A stretch of DNA of 54,173 nt, taken from positions 1-54,173 of the forward strand of contig JAFADI010000271.1 of assembly GCA_023424965.1 (NCBI GenBank). The letters are read 5' to 3'. Shown in pieces: positions 16,486 to 25,257 of this stretch (the stretch's first letter is position 1; each line of letters opens with the position of its first letter). This stretch comes from Bacillota bacterium. Its GTDB lineage: Bacteria; Bacillota; Clostridia; Acetivibrionales; JAFADI01. The notes beneath the pieces are model-generated. The model did not search any database, was not told where the DNA came from, and saw nothing but the letters and a program-made list of their open reading frames with translations. A program made the position numbers and the translations under genes.

Positions 16486-16757
16486 TATTGCTACTATACC
16501 GTTTTTAGCCCGGCAAGGTTTACGCTCCGGCAAATGCGGTCCTGCCACAATTATATACCATTTTGCCGGTGCTTACACCATTGCCATGAAGATTTTGAGT
16601 TCCAAGGGTTTTTAAGCCATATTAGAAATTTTTCTCATCCTCACAAAATCTTCACATATGTATGCTATGATAGAGGGGTCAAATCGATTGTTTCTCCGGC
16701 ACTAATTTATACGAAGTTAAAATCCCACAGGGTACGATGACTTTGCATAATTGACGG

Positions 16758-16783
16758 CAGGAGTTAGAATATTCTAACTCCTG
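16758..16783. promoter_or_regulatory. Perfect 26-bp palindrome containing operator GTTAG-N6-CTAAC (site 4)
   Basis: All 26 bp are symmetric; the core is GTTAGAATATTCTAAC (16763-16778). It lies 58 bp before the MocR start. CATAAT (16746-16751) upstream could be a -10 box, which would put the palindrome 11 bp downstream as at site 2; TAGAAT inside the palindrome is an alternative. This is the best-conserved of the four sites. Confidence 0.65.
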
Positions 16784-16841
16784 GTTTGAAACGATACGGT
16801 TCAGGCAAACGCACGCATTGATTCCAGGAGGCATAAATAAC

Positions 16842-18236
16842 ATGTGGCTGTTAGATGAAAAAAGCAAAATACCGTTATATGTCCAGTTGTATCAACAAAT
16901 CAAGGAAGAAATACTAAGCGGCAGCATAAAGTCCGGAACCAGGCTTCCCTCCAGCCGCAAGCTGGTCTCAGACCTGCACATCAGCAGAAATACCGTGGAA
17001 TCGGCCTATGAGCAGTTGTATTCCGAGGGTTTCCTGAGGAGCAAGCCCCGTCAGGGCTACTATGTGGAACCGCCCCTTCTGGGCACACTGGAGAAAAGAG
17101 ACACGCCGGAAGCTGTCCGGATAAGCCCTGAGACTGAGACAAGGGAAAATATATTCTACGATTTTCAAAATAAAAAGCTTCAGCCTGACGCTTTCCCCTT
17201 TGACAAGTGGCAGAAGCTCACCAACCGGTGCTTTCACGACTATAAGAACGGATTTTTACAGTACGGGTGCCCTTTCGGAGAGCCCAGCCTCCGCTCCGAG
17301 ATACAAAGGTACATATACAATTACAGGCAGGTCAATTGCAAGGCCAAACAGATTATCATCGGCTCGGGGACCCAGTTCTGCCTGGAGCTTGTCTGCCGGC
17401 TCCTTAAAACCCGGGGGCCGGGCATCGCCATGGAAGAGCCGGGCTATGACCTGACCCGTGCAACGTTTGAGAACAATGGTTTCAAGGTGCATCCCGTGGA
17501 CCTTGATGGGCTTGGGATCAATGCGGATTTGCTGGATGCCGCGGAGGTCACCGCCGCCTATGTCACACCGTCCCACCAATACCCCCTGGGTGTCATCATG
17601 CCGAAAGAACGGCGGCTGGAACTGGTGGAATGGGCAAAGCGCAATAAAACGTTTATTATTGAGGACGACTACAACTGCTGCTTTCAATATGATGTGAAGC
17701 CCCTTCCCTCCCTCCAGTCCCTCTGCGGGGACAGGGTCATTTATATGGGAAGCTTCTCCGACATGCTGTTTCCGGCCATAGGCGTATCTTACATGGTGCT
17801 CCCGGAGGATATGCTGGAGGAGCTGTGCAAGCTCTATTGCTATGACACCACCTTCGTGCCCTTTCTCACCCAGAAAACACTGGAGCTTTTCATGCGTGAA
17901 GGCTTCTGGGAAAAGCATGTGAGGAAAACCGTGCTGCACCAGAGGAAAAAACGGAATACGCTTGTCAATGCACTTCGGAATGAGTTTGGCAATAAAGTCC
18001 ACCTTCTGGGCTTCCAGGGGGGACTCCATCTGCTGCTGCAGGCAAAGTGGGGGCTGCCTGAGGAGGAACTGGTCAACCGGGCAAGCCGGGCGGGTGTGAA
18101 GGTACAGCCGGCATCGGCATTTTACAGCAGCCCCTGCCGCGGAGGAAATAGTACCGTCCTCCTCAACTATGGCGGAATGCTCCTGGAGCATATCCCAAAA
18201 GCAGTCAGGCTGCTCCGCCGGGCCTGGCTCCCTTAG
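16842..18236 (+). CDS. MocR/GabR-type GntR regulator lacking the PLP lysine
   Basis: From ATG 16842 (AGGAGG 10 nt upstream) the protein has 464 residues. The N-terminal GntR winged HTH spans about residues 5-75 (IPLYVQLYQQIKEEI, GTRLPSSRKLVSDLHISRNTV). An aminotransferase class I-like domain follows from about residue 115, with ITPSHQYPLGV-like and IIEDDYNCCFQY motifs. The lysine that binds PLP in this family, in SFSK, is Asp here (GSFSDMLFP), confirmed from the codon GAC at 17760-17762. The domain cannot form the usual Schiff base, so it may bind PLP loosely, bind another ligand or be purely structural. It converges on the iron operon, overlapping the FMN-binding gene by 4 bp. The GTTAG palindrome upstream suggests the same control as the transport genes. 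Confidence 0.85.
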   Translation: MWLLDEKSKIPLYVQLYQQIKEEILSGSIKSGTRLPSSRKLVSDLHISRNTVESAYEQLYSEGFLRSKPRQGYYVEPPLLGTLEKRDTPEAVRISPETETRENIFYDFQNKKLQPDAFPFDKWQKLTNRCFHDYKNGFLQYGCPFGEPSLRSEIQRYIYNYRQVNCKAKQIIIGSGTQFCLELVCRLLKTRGPGIAMEEPGYDLTRATFENNGFKVHPVDLDGLGINADLLDAAEVTAAYVTPSHQYPLGVIMPKERRLELVEWAKRNKTFIIEDDYNCCFQYDVKPLPSLQSLCGDRVIYMGSFSDMLFPAIGVSYMVLPEDMLEELCKLYCYDTTFVPFLTQKTLELFMREGFWEKHVRKTVLHQRKKRNTLVNALRNEFGNKVHLLGFQGGLHLLLQAKWGLPEEELVNRASRAGVKVQPASAFYSSPCRGGNSTVLLNYGGMLLEHIPKAVRLLRRAWLP

Positions 18237-18664
18237 CCCGGGGCTTCCTTAAGAGCACTTTTCACAGCTTCAACAAATTGGCCGTGGGCAATGGTAGCCC
18301 CGGATATGGCATCCACCGCCTCCGGCTTTTGAACCTTCACCAGCTCCCGGGCATATTGCTGCATTGCTTTTACAGCAAGCTGTGCTTTGTCGTAGTAGTC
18401 CCGGTTGGAGATTTCACCGTTTACCTTGCCGTATTCCTCATCTTTTATGCTTCCGTCGCTCTGCCAGGTCACATATTTGCAATCGGTGATTTTGTTTCCG
18501 GCAATGGTGACAGTGGCCTCTCCGTATGCCCCCCTGTCATCCTGGCCGCTTTTTCCGGTATAGGTTCCGTCTTTATAAGCGGGGCTGTCTGAAGCTTTAC
18601 CGCACCCCGCCAATAGTCCCAAGGTAAGAATGGCTATCAAAAGCAGGAAGATTGTCTTTTTCAT
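18233..18664 (-). CDS. FMN-binding lipoprotein at the end of the iron-uptake operon
   Basis: The 143-residue precursor has a lipobox (LGLLAGC), so it should be lipid-anchored outside the membrane after cleavage. An FMN_bind domain covers nearly all of the mature part: YKDGTYTGKSG at its start and DAISGATIAHGQF near the end. The [S/T]GAT Thr is the ApbE flavinylation site in this family, so covalent FMN is expected. Its start overlaps the ATPase stop by 4 bp (ATGA), the last of seven co-directional genes. In the Campylobacter FTR1-P19 operon this end holds thioredoxin-like proteins; a flavoprotein here would supply or take electrons, for example for ferric reduction (inference). Confidence 0.85.
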   Translation of the reverse strand: MKKTIFLLLIAILTLGLLAGCGKASDSPAYKDGTYTGKSGQDDRGAYGEATVTIAGNKITDCKYVTWQSDGSIKDEEYGKVNGEISNRDYYDKAQLAVKAMQQYARELVKVQKPEAVDAISGATIAHGQFVEAVKSALKEAPG

Positions 18665-19347
18665 AGATCACATCCCCTTATTTCATTTTTATTGCTGGTT
18701 ATTCTCGCAATGCGGCCATGCTCCAATACAACGGTGCGCTGGGCTTCCTCCGCCACCTCCGGGTCATGGGTGACAACCACGATGGTGCTGCCTTCGGAAT
18801 GAAGCTGCTTGAATATGTCCATCACAATGCCTTCATTGGTTTCATCCAGATTTCCGGTGGGCTCATCCGCCAAAATCAGCTTGGGATAGTTGATCAGCGC
18901 CCGGGCGATACAAACCCTTTGCTGCTCTCCGCCCGAGAGCTGACTGGGCAGATGCTTTGCCCTCTCCTTGAGCCCCACACGCTCCAGTGCCTGCAGCGCT
19001 TCCTTTTCATCGGGCATGCTGTGATAATATTGAGCCACCATCACATTTTCCAGCGCCGTGAGATAGTTGACCAGATGGAATTGCTGAAAGATGAGCCCGA
19101 TCTTATCACGGCGGACCGCCGTCAGACTCTTTTGCCCTTCCCTGGAAATGTCCTTGCCGTCTAAAATGACCGAGCCGTTGGATGGCCGGTCCATGCAGCC
19201 GATGATGTTCATCATGGTGGTTTTTCCGGAGCCGGACGGCCCCATGATGGCCAGCCATTCGCCCTGCGGCACGTTCAGGTTGATGTTTTGCAGTGCCTTT
19301 ACATTGCCGTAGATTTTGGAAATATCCTTAAGTTCTAATAAGTTCAT
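18661..19347 (-). CDS. ABC transporter ATP-binding protein (MacB/LolD type) of the iron operon
   Basis: The 228-residue cytoplasmic ATPase has Walker A GPSGSGKTT, Q-loop FQQFHLV, signature LSGGEQQR and Walker B LILADEPTGNLDE, with His in VVTHDPE. It belongs to the LolD/MacB group that powers FtsX-like permeases by mechanotransmission rather than by forming a pore. The ATG follows GGAGG at 8 nt. It lies 13 bp after the permease at 19361-20497 and overlaps the flavoprotein gene by 4 bp, so all are co-transcribed. It corresponds in order to the ATPase of the FTR1-P19 operon. Confidence 0.9.
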   Translation of the reverse strand: MNLLELKDISKIYGNVKALQNINLNVPQGEWLAIMGPSGSGKTTMMNIIGCMDRPSNGSVILDGKDISREGQKSLTAVRRDKIGLIFQQFHLVNYLTALENVMVAQYYHSMPDEKEALQALERVGLKERAKHLPSQLSGGEQQRVCIARALINYPKLILADEPTGNLDETNEGIVMDIFKQLHSEGSTIVVVTHDPEVAEEAQRTVVLEHGRIARITSNKNEIRGCDL

Positions 19348-19360
19348 CGCTTAACCTCCT

Positions 19361-20497
19361 TTATTCGCCGCGCAGTACAATTGCCGGTTCGATGTCCGTT
19401 GCGCTCCTGACCGGAATCAGGCATGCCAATCCGGTAATACAGATGGATACGGCAAGAGTTACCGGTATCAGAAGGGGCTGAAAGGATATGCTCCGGCTGA
19501 AAACATTGATGCTGACAGCCTGCGCAAACAAGAAGCCAAGGATTACGCCCAGCACTCCCCCCGAACCGCCTAAAAACAGGCCTTCTCCCAGGAATTCCAT
19601 GATAATGCTTTTATCGGCGGCTCCCAATGCCTTCTTCAAGCCAATCTCCTTCCTCCGCTCAGCAACCACGGCCATCATGGTGGTTGAAACACAGATCATG
19701 GTAAGCAGCAGTACAACCACCGTCACAAGATAGACCAGCGCCTGAAGCTTGCCCAATACGGTCTGCTCGGACTGTGTGACCCGTTTGACAAGGCGTGGGG
19801 TAACTTCCGGTACATTCTCACCGATTTGCTTTACTATGCTGTTAAGGGCTTCCTCCGAAGCTGCAATGCTGCATTCCACCACATCTATTTGATCATGGTT
19901 TCCCATGATGCCCTCCAGGTCTCCAAGAGACATGAAAATAAAAGCTTCTTCAGCACCGCCGGTCTGGACAATGCCCGACACCTTGAAGTCACGGCCGAAG
20001 GTCTTTCCGTCCGCATCGGTACCGGTGGCGGTAAAGGTGTCTCCGGCGGAAAGATGAATGAGGTCCGCCACTTCCTGCCCAATGAGTACGGTGCCGTTGT
20101 TTTCCGGCCACTGCCCGCTAATATACCAGTAAGGGCTGACTTTTTTCACTTCCTCCATGTTGGTTCCCGCCGCCATAAAGGGCTGCTCATTGATCTTTAC
20201 CGTTTCATAGCGGTAAGGTGCAATGCCCACGATATTGCCGGACGGAAAAAGATCCGCTGCTTTTTTAAGGGTGGAAGTGCTTAAGGCAGATTGCTCTCCG
20301 GCAGGAACGAATATGAGGTTCGCACCGTAGGAGCGGAATTCCTTTCCCATCTGCCGGGGAATATCGTAGTAAATGGTAATGAGCCCTGAAAGGATGGTAG
20401 CTCCAATCGCCACGGCCAGAAGGGCCACCAGCATTCTTGAGCGGCGCCGGATCAGGGAACTCGTAACCATCTTGAAATACATTGTTTGTCTTTTCAT
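19361..20497 (-). CDS. FtsX/MacB-type ABC permease B of the iron operon
   Basis: ATG 20497 (MKRQTMYFKM) gives 378 residues. A TTG further upstream at 20530 adds residues without a ribosome site. The layout is one N-terminal membrane segment (about 25-45), an extracytoplasmic MacB-PCD-like domain of about 200 residues, and three C-terminal membrane segments ending in PVRSATDIEPAIVLRG, the FtsX signature. It pairs with the permease at 20653-21936. A 155-bp gap rich in inverted repeats separates the two. Confidence 0.85.
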   Translation of the reverse strand: MKRQTMYFKMVTSSLIRRRSRMLVALLAVAIGATILSGLITIYYDIPRQMGKEFRSYGANLIFVPAGEQSALSTSTLKKAADLFPSGNIVGIAPYRYETVKINEQPFMAAGTNMEEVKKVSPYWYISGQWPENNGTVLIGQEVADLIHLSAGDTFTATGTDADGKTFGRDFKVSGIVQTGGAEEAFIFMSLGDLEGIMGNHDQIDVVECSIAASEEALNSIVKQIGENVPEVTPRLVKRVTQSEQTVLGKLQALVYLVTVVVLLLTMICVSTTMMAVVAERRKEIGLKKALGAADKSIIMEFLGEGLFLGGSGGVLGVILGFLFAQAVSINVFSRSISFQPLLIPVTLAVSICITGLACLIPVRSATDIEPAIVLRGE

Positions 20498-20530
20498 TTT
20501 TATCACCATTTCTGAAACGGGATAAATCAA

Positions 20531-20652
20531 TTATCCCATTGCAGAACCAAAACTTTTAATCAAAGTTTTTATGGGATAAAAATTAATTTATTCGCCGTGC
20601 CATTTATTTTTTGTGCCAAAAAACAGGCACATGGCTAAAGTCTTTCAGACTT
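20531..20652 (-). repeat. Cluster of three inverted repeats between the two permease genes
   Basis: Three hairpins lie in one intra-operon gap. TTATCCCAT (20531-20539) pairs with ATGGGATAA (20571-20579), enclosing a second AAAACTTT/AAAGTTTT stem. TGTGCC (20612-20617) pairs with GGCACA (20626-20631). AAAGTCT (20637-20643) pairs with AGACTTT (20647-20653), reaching the stop of the upstream gene. None has a proper T tail on the minus strand. They may stabilise or process the mRNA and set the ratio of the permeases. Confidence 0.55.
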
Positions 20653-21936
20653 TTACCTGCCATGTAATACTTCCGCCGGACGGAGGGAAAGCAAAAGCCG
20701 TATGGAGGGAATGCTTCCCGCCAGCGTTACGAGAAACACCAGCACTGCCACAAGGGGAATGACCATGGGTTTGATTTCGATGGCCGATCCGAAAACCGAT
20801 TGCCCGATAATCTGTGCAAAGCCCAATCCGGCGAAATATCCCCCAACGCCGCCTACGATTCCGGTGATAAGTATCTCTGTTAAAATTAATAATGAAATTG
20901 GGGAGTCATGCGCGCCTACCGCCTTTAGCAATCCAATTTCAGAGCTGCGCTCCATTACGCTGGCGGTAACAAGATTGGAAATGCCAAGGGCCGACCCGAT
21001 GAGGCTTAAAATTGTAATAAGCAGCATCAGCAGCTGCGTTTTCCCCAGGATTGCACCTTCCGATTCCGCAACCTGCCGGATGGGTTTAGCCACAGAATCC
21101 GTCATCACTTCTTCGATCTGGTAGCAGATGGAGCTGACATAAGCCGTGCAATACCAGGTTTCCCATTCTTTGATGGAGAGACTTTTCGGGTTTTGCGCTG
21201 CTTTCCGGGAAAGCTCATTATCGGGTGTGGTAAGAGCGCTGACTTCCACACGGCTCACCAATCCCGGCCGTCCAATTAACTCTTGCGCAACCTTTAAAGG
21301 TACATAAATCTGGCTGTCCTCATCGCTGCCCGAATTGAAAATACCCTTCACCACCAGCTCCTTGCTCTGATTTTTTGAGTGGATGGTAAGGATATCTCCG
21401 ATTTGTATGTTGTTTCTGCCTGCAATAAGGCTGCCTACCATGGCATGGCTTTCATCCTCATCAGAAAGCCATCCGCCGGACACCTCCCACCAGCTTTTCA
21501 TGTTTTGCATGCCGGTATCAAGGGTTTCCCCGGTAGGCAGACTGAGATGGTGTTTAAACCATGTTCCAACCAACGAAATATCTTCTGACTGGGAATTCAA
21601 GCTTACCTTTGTCTCCAGATAAGGAGTGAAATCCACGATGTTGAACGCCCAAAAGATCGTTTTGATATTTCCCAGCTCCGATTCCTTCAAATATTTATCC
21701 GATACGCCGGAGCCTTCTCCGACGCCATAAAGCTCTCCCAGCAGGGAAGCTTCTTTTGGAACCACATTGATATTGGCCCCATAGGTCTTTAACTCCTGAT
21801 TGACCTTATCCCCAACATCCAGCATAACATTCAGCATGGCCGTGGCGAGGGAGGCACCTAACGCAATGGTGAATGCGATCATCAGCATTTTCCCTTTTTG
21901 CCGGAACAGTGCACCTTTTACCATTCTCCAGAACAT
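20653..21936 (-). CDS. FtsX/MacB-type ABC permease A of the iron operon
   Basis: The 427-residue protein has the same architecture as its neighbour: N-terminal membrane segment (MLMIAFTIALGASLATAM), a large extracytoplasmic domain to about residue 300, then three membrane segments and LSLRPAEVLHGR at the end. ATG 21936 follows GGAGG 7-8 nt upstream and lies 12 bp after the DUF2318 gene. In the C. jejuni p19 locus two such permeases and an ATPase follow the DUF2318 protein; their exact part in iron uptake is not settled. Confidence 0.85.
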   Translation of the reverse strand: MFWRMVKGALFRQKGKMLMIAFTIALGASLATAMLNVMLDVGDKVNQELKTYGANINVVPKEASLLGELYGVGEGSGVSDKYLKESELGNIKTIFWAFNIVDFTPYLETKVSLNSQSEDISLVGTWFKHHLSLPTGETLDTGMQNMKSWWEVSGGWLSDEDESHAMVGSLIAGRNNIQIGDILTIHSKNQSKELVVKGIFNSGSDEDSQIYVPLKVAQELIGRPGLVSRVEVSALTTPDNELSRKAAQNPKSLSIKEWETWYCTAYVSSICYQIEEVMTDSVAKPIRQVAESEGAILGKTQLLMLLITILSLIGSALGISNLVTASVMERSSEIGLLKAVGAHDSPISLLILTEILITGIVGGVGGYFAGLGFAQIIGQSVFGSAIEIKPMVIPLVAVLVFLVTLAGSIPSIRLLLSLRPAEVLHGR

Positions 21937-21948
21937 ACGGTCACCTCC

Positions 21949-23199
21949 TTATTTAAACCGTTTCTTTTCGTTTTCAAGATTTTGAGTTTGTATCACCATC
22001 GTCCCGCCATTTAAAGTATAGGAAAGGGGAACGGGATTGCAGCCGCCTTTAAAGCCGATGGTGGAAATGTTCATAACCACATCGCAGAGCTTGCAAACCA
22101 CCTCGTCATTCCGCTCGTAGTAACCGGTAGGGCCGCAGATATCACAAGCATCAAGACCCACACCGAAAGCAACTTCATTTTTCTTGATGGCGATAAAGCG
22201 CATCTCCGTTCCGTCTGAAGCGGTATAGACAAAACGGTGCAGATGGCCATCATTGATATTTTCAAGGGGTATCAAAATCTCACTGCCCGAGATGGTCATG
22301 GGTTCGGCAGGAGAAAGCACCACTTCCCTTTCGTCATAGGCTTTGACTACCGTCAAGCTCAAAGCGGCAAGCACATACCCCGTGAGAACAACAGAACACC
22401 AGCGGCGGTGCCTGCGTGAGGCAGCCCTGATCTTACGGTGCTCAGCGGGATTGGCATAAGCCTCCCGGGGATTCAGGCTTTTCAGCCACAGTACAACCGG
22501 GAATACCGTCGTCATGGCCAGAATGCCATAAAGGAAATATTCCTTATGGTTAATTACCGGTATAAGCATGGAGAAAAGCCATTTTGACATAGGGATTATC
22601 CTTCTTGCCAGCAAAAGCTGCACAACCATTGCAATTTGGTTAATCATGCTGATAGCAAGCCCCACGGTCAGCAAAATACGGACCAGTTTAGCCGGTAAGC
22701 TTCTCCCCGCCTTATACAAGGCCACACCCGTAAGAGCGACAATAAGAAGCCCCGCCAGGTATCCGATGAGCTTGAAGAGAAAATCGGTGCTGAGCACGCT
22801 TTCTCCCGCCATGACAAACGCTGTGGGATACAGCAGTATGTCCGGAAGACAGTAAAACAGAAGCGCTATGGTCATGGTAAAATTTATAGCATTCCATGCC
22901 CTTTCATGGAGTACCGGCGCTCTTTTTGAGAAAACGCCCCAGGAAAGGAGAAGGAAAATAATTTCCGACAGTATGGCCACGGACAAAATGCCCACATTAA
23001 AAAATTCTCTGTTGATCAATACGGTTGAAAACTTCAGAACCGAAAGGACAACCGCAGCAACGACGCCTCCGATGAAGCCCGAGGCCAGCCACCTTTTTTG
23101 CTTTTTCCCGCCAACGAGTTGCATGAGCGCAAACAGCATTGCCAAAAGGAGGGCGGTTGTCAGTGAATTTTGTACAACCTGTATGAGGTATTTCAGCAT
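21949..23199 (-). CDS. DUF2318 Fe-S-containing membrane protein of the iron operon
   Basis: The 416-residue product has about eight membrane helices over residues 1-285. An extracytoplasmic DUF2318 domain follows, with cysteine motifs CDICG and CKLCD plus a third Cys in KGGCNPVPLSY, likely to bind a metal or Fe-S centre. This is the FtrD-like/Cj1660-like component that accompanies FTR1 and P19, and it probably moves electrons across the membrane or to the iron-binding lipoprotein. AGGAGG precedes the ATG. A strong hairpin at 23236-23268 lies between it and the P19 gene. Confidence 0.85.
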   Translation of the reverse strand: MLKYLIQVVQNSLTTALLLAMLFALMQLVGGKKQKRWLASGFIGGVVAAVVLSVLKFSTVLINREFFNVGILSVAILSEIIFLLLSWGVFSKRAPVLHERAWNAINFTMTIALLFYCLPDILLYPTAFVMAGESVLSTDFLFKLIGYLAGLLIVALTGVALYKAGRSLPAKLVRILLTVGLAISMINQIAMVVQLLLARRIIPMSKWLFSMLIPVINHKEYFLYGILAMTTVFPVVLWLKSLNPREAYANPAEHRKIRAASRRHRRWCSVVLTGYVLAALSLTVVKAYDEREVVLSPAEPMTISGSEILIPLENINDGHLHRFVYTASDGTEMRFIAIKKNEVAFGVGLDACDICGPTGYYERNDEVVCKLCDVVMNISTIGFKGGCNPVPLSYTLNGGTMVIQTQNLENEKKRFK

Positions 23200-23235
23200 G
23201 GAGCCACCTCCTTATATAGCTTCAAAATGAAGCCA

Positions 23236-23268
23236 TGGAAAGCTTGCGCATAAGCGCAAGCCTTTCCA
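23236..23268 (-). repeat. Strong hairpin between P19 and DUF2318 genes
   Basis: TGGAAAGCTTGCGC (23236-23249) pairs with 23254-23268 apart from one bulged base, around an ATAA loop. No T run follows on the minus strand, so it is more likely an mRNA stabiliser or processing site than a terminator. A high-copy lipoprotein upstream of membrane genes is a common setting for this. Confidence 0.6.
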
Positions 23269-23325
23269 CGGCACGAAATGAATTGTCATATTCAAATCGA
23301 AATCCGAAAGAATAAAAGCAGCCCA

Positions 23326-23982
23326 TTACCAAACCCTTGGTACATAATCGAAATCCCACTCCGCAACCAGCGGCTCCGTCCAGTATTTTCCGGGAACGCC
23401 CGTTTCTTTGTCCACATGCAGGAGGAAGCCCTGGGCTTCGGGGTTTTCAATCGTAAATTTAACTTTGTAAGTACCTGCCGCGCCCAGCTTTATATTTGCA
23501 CCATAGTGGGGACCGTCGCTGGCATTCATGGGCATGAAGGTTCCTTCCACTTTTGTTTTGCCGTCTTTGCTGGTAATTTCATATTTCACGGTCAGGTTTG
23601 GGACAAAATCCCCCACGCCATAGCCCAGATCATTTTTCAGCGCAGAGATGTCCGCCTCGATATGCATGTCGGACTCGGAAGCCGGGAGACTCTTGCCCGC
23701 AGGTTCCATATCCACCGGCTGGAAATAAACGGCGGCAACATTCAAAGGACCAAGCTCGATATCGTCGCCGATGGGGAATTCCTCAAAACCGGCAACCTCA
23801 CCTGGAGCTGCTGCGGGAGCGGGAGCCGCGCCATCGCCCTCCTTGGGAGTGTCGGTATTTGCGGCAGGGGCGCTTTCCTTTGCCGGGGCGGAAGTGTCCT
23901 GGCTTGATGAGCAGCCCGCAAGGGCCAGAGACGTAAGCATTGCAGCTACGATAAAGAGTATTGCTGTTCTTTTAATTTTCAT
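23326..23982 (-). CDS. P19/Tpd-family periplasmic-type iron transport lipoprotein
   Basis: The 218-residue precursor has a lipobox (ALAGCSS) and an Ala/Pro-rich linker to about residue 65. The P19 domain (PF10634 type) follows. Conserved metal-site segments are seen: FQPVDMEP, DMHIEADI, DGPHYGANI and HVDKETG, matching the His/Met/Glu ligands of the copper-and-iron site in Campylobacter P19 and Treponema Tpd. It would bind ferrous or ferric iron outside the membrane and hand it to FTR1. It is 3 bp downstream of FTR1 and has the second position in the Fur-controlled operon. Confidence 0.9.
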   Translation of the reverse strand: MKIKRTAILFIVAAMLTSLALAGCSSSQDTSAPAKESAPAANTDTPKEGDGAAPAPAAAPGEVAGFEEFPIGDDIELGPLNVAAVYFQPVDMEPAGKSLPASESDMHIEADISALKNDLGYGVGDFVPNLTVKYEITSKDGKTKVEGTFMPMNASDGPHYGANIKLGAAGTYKVKFTIENPEAQGFLLHVDKETGVPGKYWTEPLVAEWDFDYVPRVW

Positions 23983-23985
23983 TTT

Positions 23986-25203
23986 TTATCCCTCCAAAAT
24001 ACGCTTGTTTTTATTATTTTTTAGTTTTTGTCCTTTCCTGAGATGAAGGATGAAGGTAACAATTGTCGCTGCCAGCAAAAGGATTTGCGGGATCAGGGTC
24101 TCCAGCGTGGGGTAGATGCCCAGCAGGTCCACCGAAGAGACGCCGGGAATTGGCGTAACACCCACCACATTGCCTTCCTGCAGCTCTTTGATACCGGAAC
24201 CCACAAAGGAAATGGACATGATGAACAACAGGATGCTTGTGCCGAGGAAGAAGGGCTTTATCGGCAGCCTGATGCTCAATACGCGGATCAGGATGTATAC
24301 TGCCACAAGAGCCACACAGCCTATTCCCAGGCCTATCCACACCATGTTGACGTAGGTTTTGGTATTGGCGAGCAGGGCCTGATAGAACAGGATTGTTTCC
24401 GCACCTTCACGGAAAACGGCCAGGAATGCCGCAAAAGCCAGGGAAAACAGACTTCCGCTTGTGAGTGAGCCTTGAACCTTTCCTTCGATGTAGTTGGTCC
24501 AGGCGGCAGCTTCTGATTTGGAAACCATCCAGTTGCTGACATAAAAGAGGACCGCCACCGCAACCAGCATGGTCACGCCTTCGACGATCTCCTGATTTGC
24601 GCCGCTTAAGCCCGACAGCCTGTTCAGAATGACCGCCATGAGGACACTTGCGCCCAGCGCTATGAGAGAGCCCCAATAAACGGCACCGGTATTTTTCTTG
24701 TTCCCGGATTTAATCAGATAGGCAATAATGGCCCCCACAATAATAATGGCTTCAAAGCCTTCTCGTGTTATGATGACAAGGGATGCCAGCAGAACGCCCA
24801 CGGCGCTTTCTTTTTTGCCGTCCAGTTTGTTTGCATCCTCCCGCAGCAGGTCAATCAGCTTATTAAGCGAAGCTCTCACTTCATTCTTAGGAGCACCGGC
24901 AGTCATCGCCTTTTTTACAAAGCTGAACTGGTATTCCACTTCGGCTGCGCGGTTGCCTGAAATGTGGGCCATAACCGTCTTTTCAAAGCCCAGCTTTTCA
25001 TAGTATCCGAAGTAGGCCACATCCACCTGCTCTTTGGCAGCCTTCGTATCGCCCGAGACATATATATCATAGGACTTATCCAAAGCGGCCTTCATTTCGT
25101 CCACAACATCATTCCATGTTTCATGAGGGGCAGCAAAAGCTACTGCGGAAAATATATTCACAACCATAGTAATCATGGCAACTGCAACGAATAGTTTGCG
25201 CAC
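23986..25203 (-). CDS. FTR1-family high-affinity iron permease
   Basis: GTG 25203 follows AAAGGAGG at 7 nt and starts a clear signal peptide (MRKLFVAVAMITMVV, cleavage near AFAAP); a longer frame from 25236 is rejected. The 405-residue protein has an extracytoplasmic N-terminal helical domain of about 120 residues. Seven membrane helices follow, with the two iron-translocation motifs REGFE and REGAE. It is the membrane channel of the FTR1-P19 system, and bacterial members move iron after oxidation-reduction at the surface. It is the first gene of the operon running to 18233, behind a Fur box. Confidence 0.92.
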   Translation of the reverse strand: MRKLFVAVAMITMVVNIFSAVAFAAPHETWNDVVDEMKAALDKSYDIYVSGDTKAAKEQVDVAYFGYYEKLGFEKTVMAHISGNRAAEVEYQFSFVKKAMTAGAPKNEVRASLNKLIDLLREDANKLDGKKESAVGVLLASLVIITREGFEAIIIVGAIIAYLIKSGNKKNTGAVYWGSLIALGASVLMAVILNRLSGLSGANQEIVEGVTMLVAVAVLFYVSNWMVSKSEAAAWTNYIEGKVQGSLTSGSLFSLAFAAFLAVFREGAETILFYQALLANTKTYVNMVWIGLGIGCVALVAVYILIRVLSIRLPIKPFFLGTSILLFIMSISFVGSGIKELQEGNVVGVTPIPGVSSVDLLGIYPTLETLIPQILLLAATIVTFILHLRKGQKLKNNKNKRILEG

Positions 25204-25257
25204 TTTTACACCTCCTTTCTGTAAATTGATAGGCATTTGACAAAATCCAATAGATAT

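Noticed and set aside
17256..18191. 311-codon minus-strand frame inside the MocR gene
   Set aside because: It has no ribosome site and lies antisense to a full-length recognised protein.
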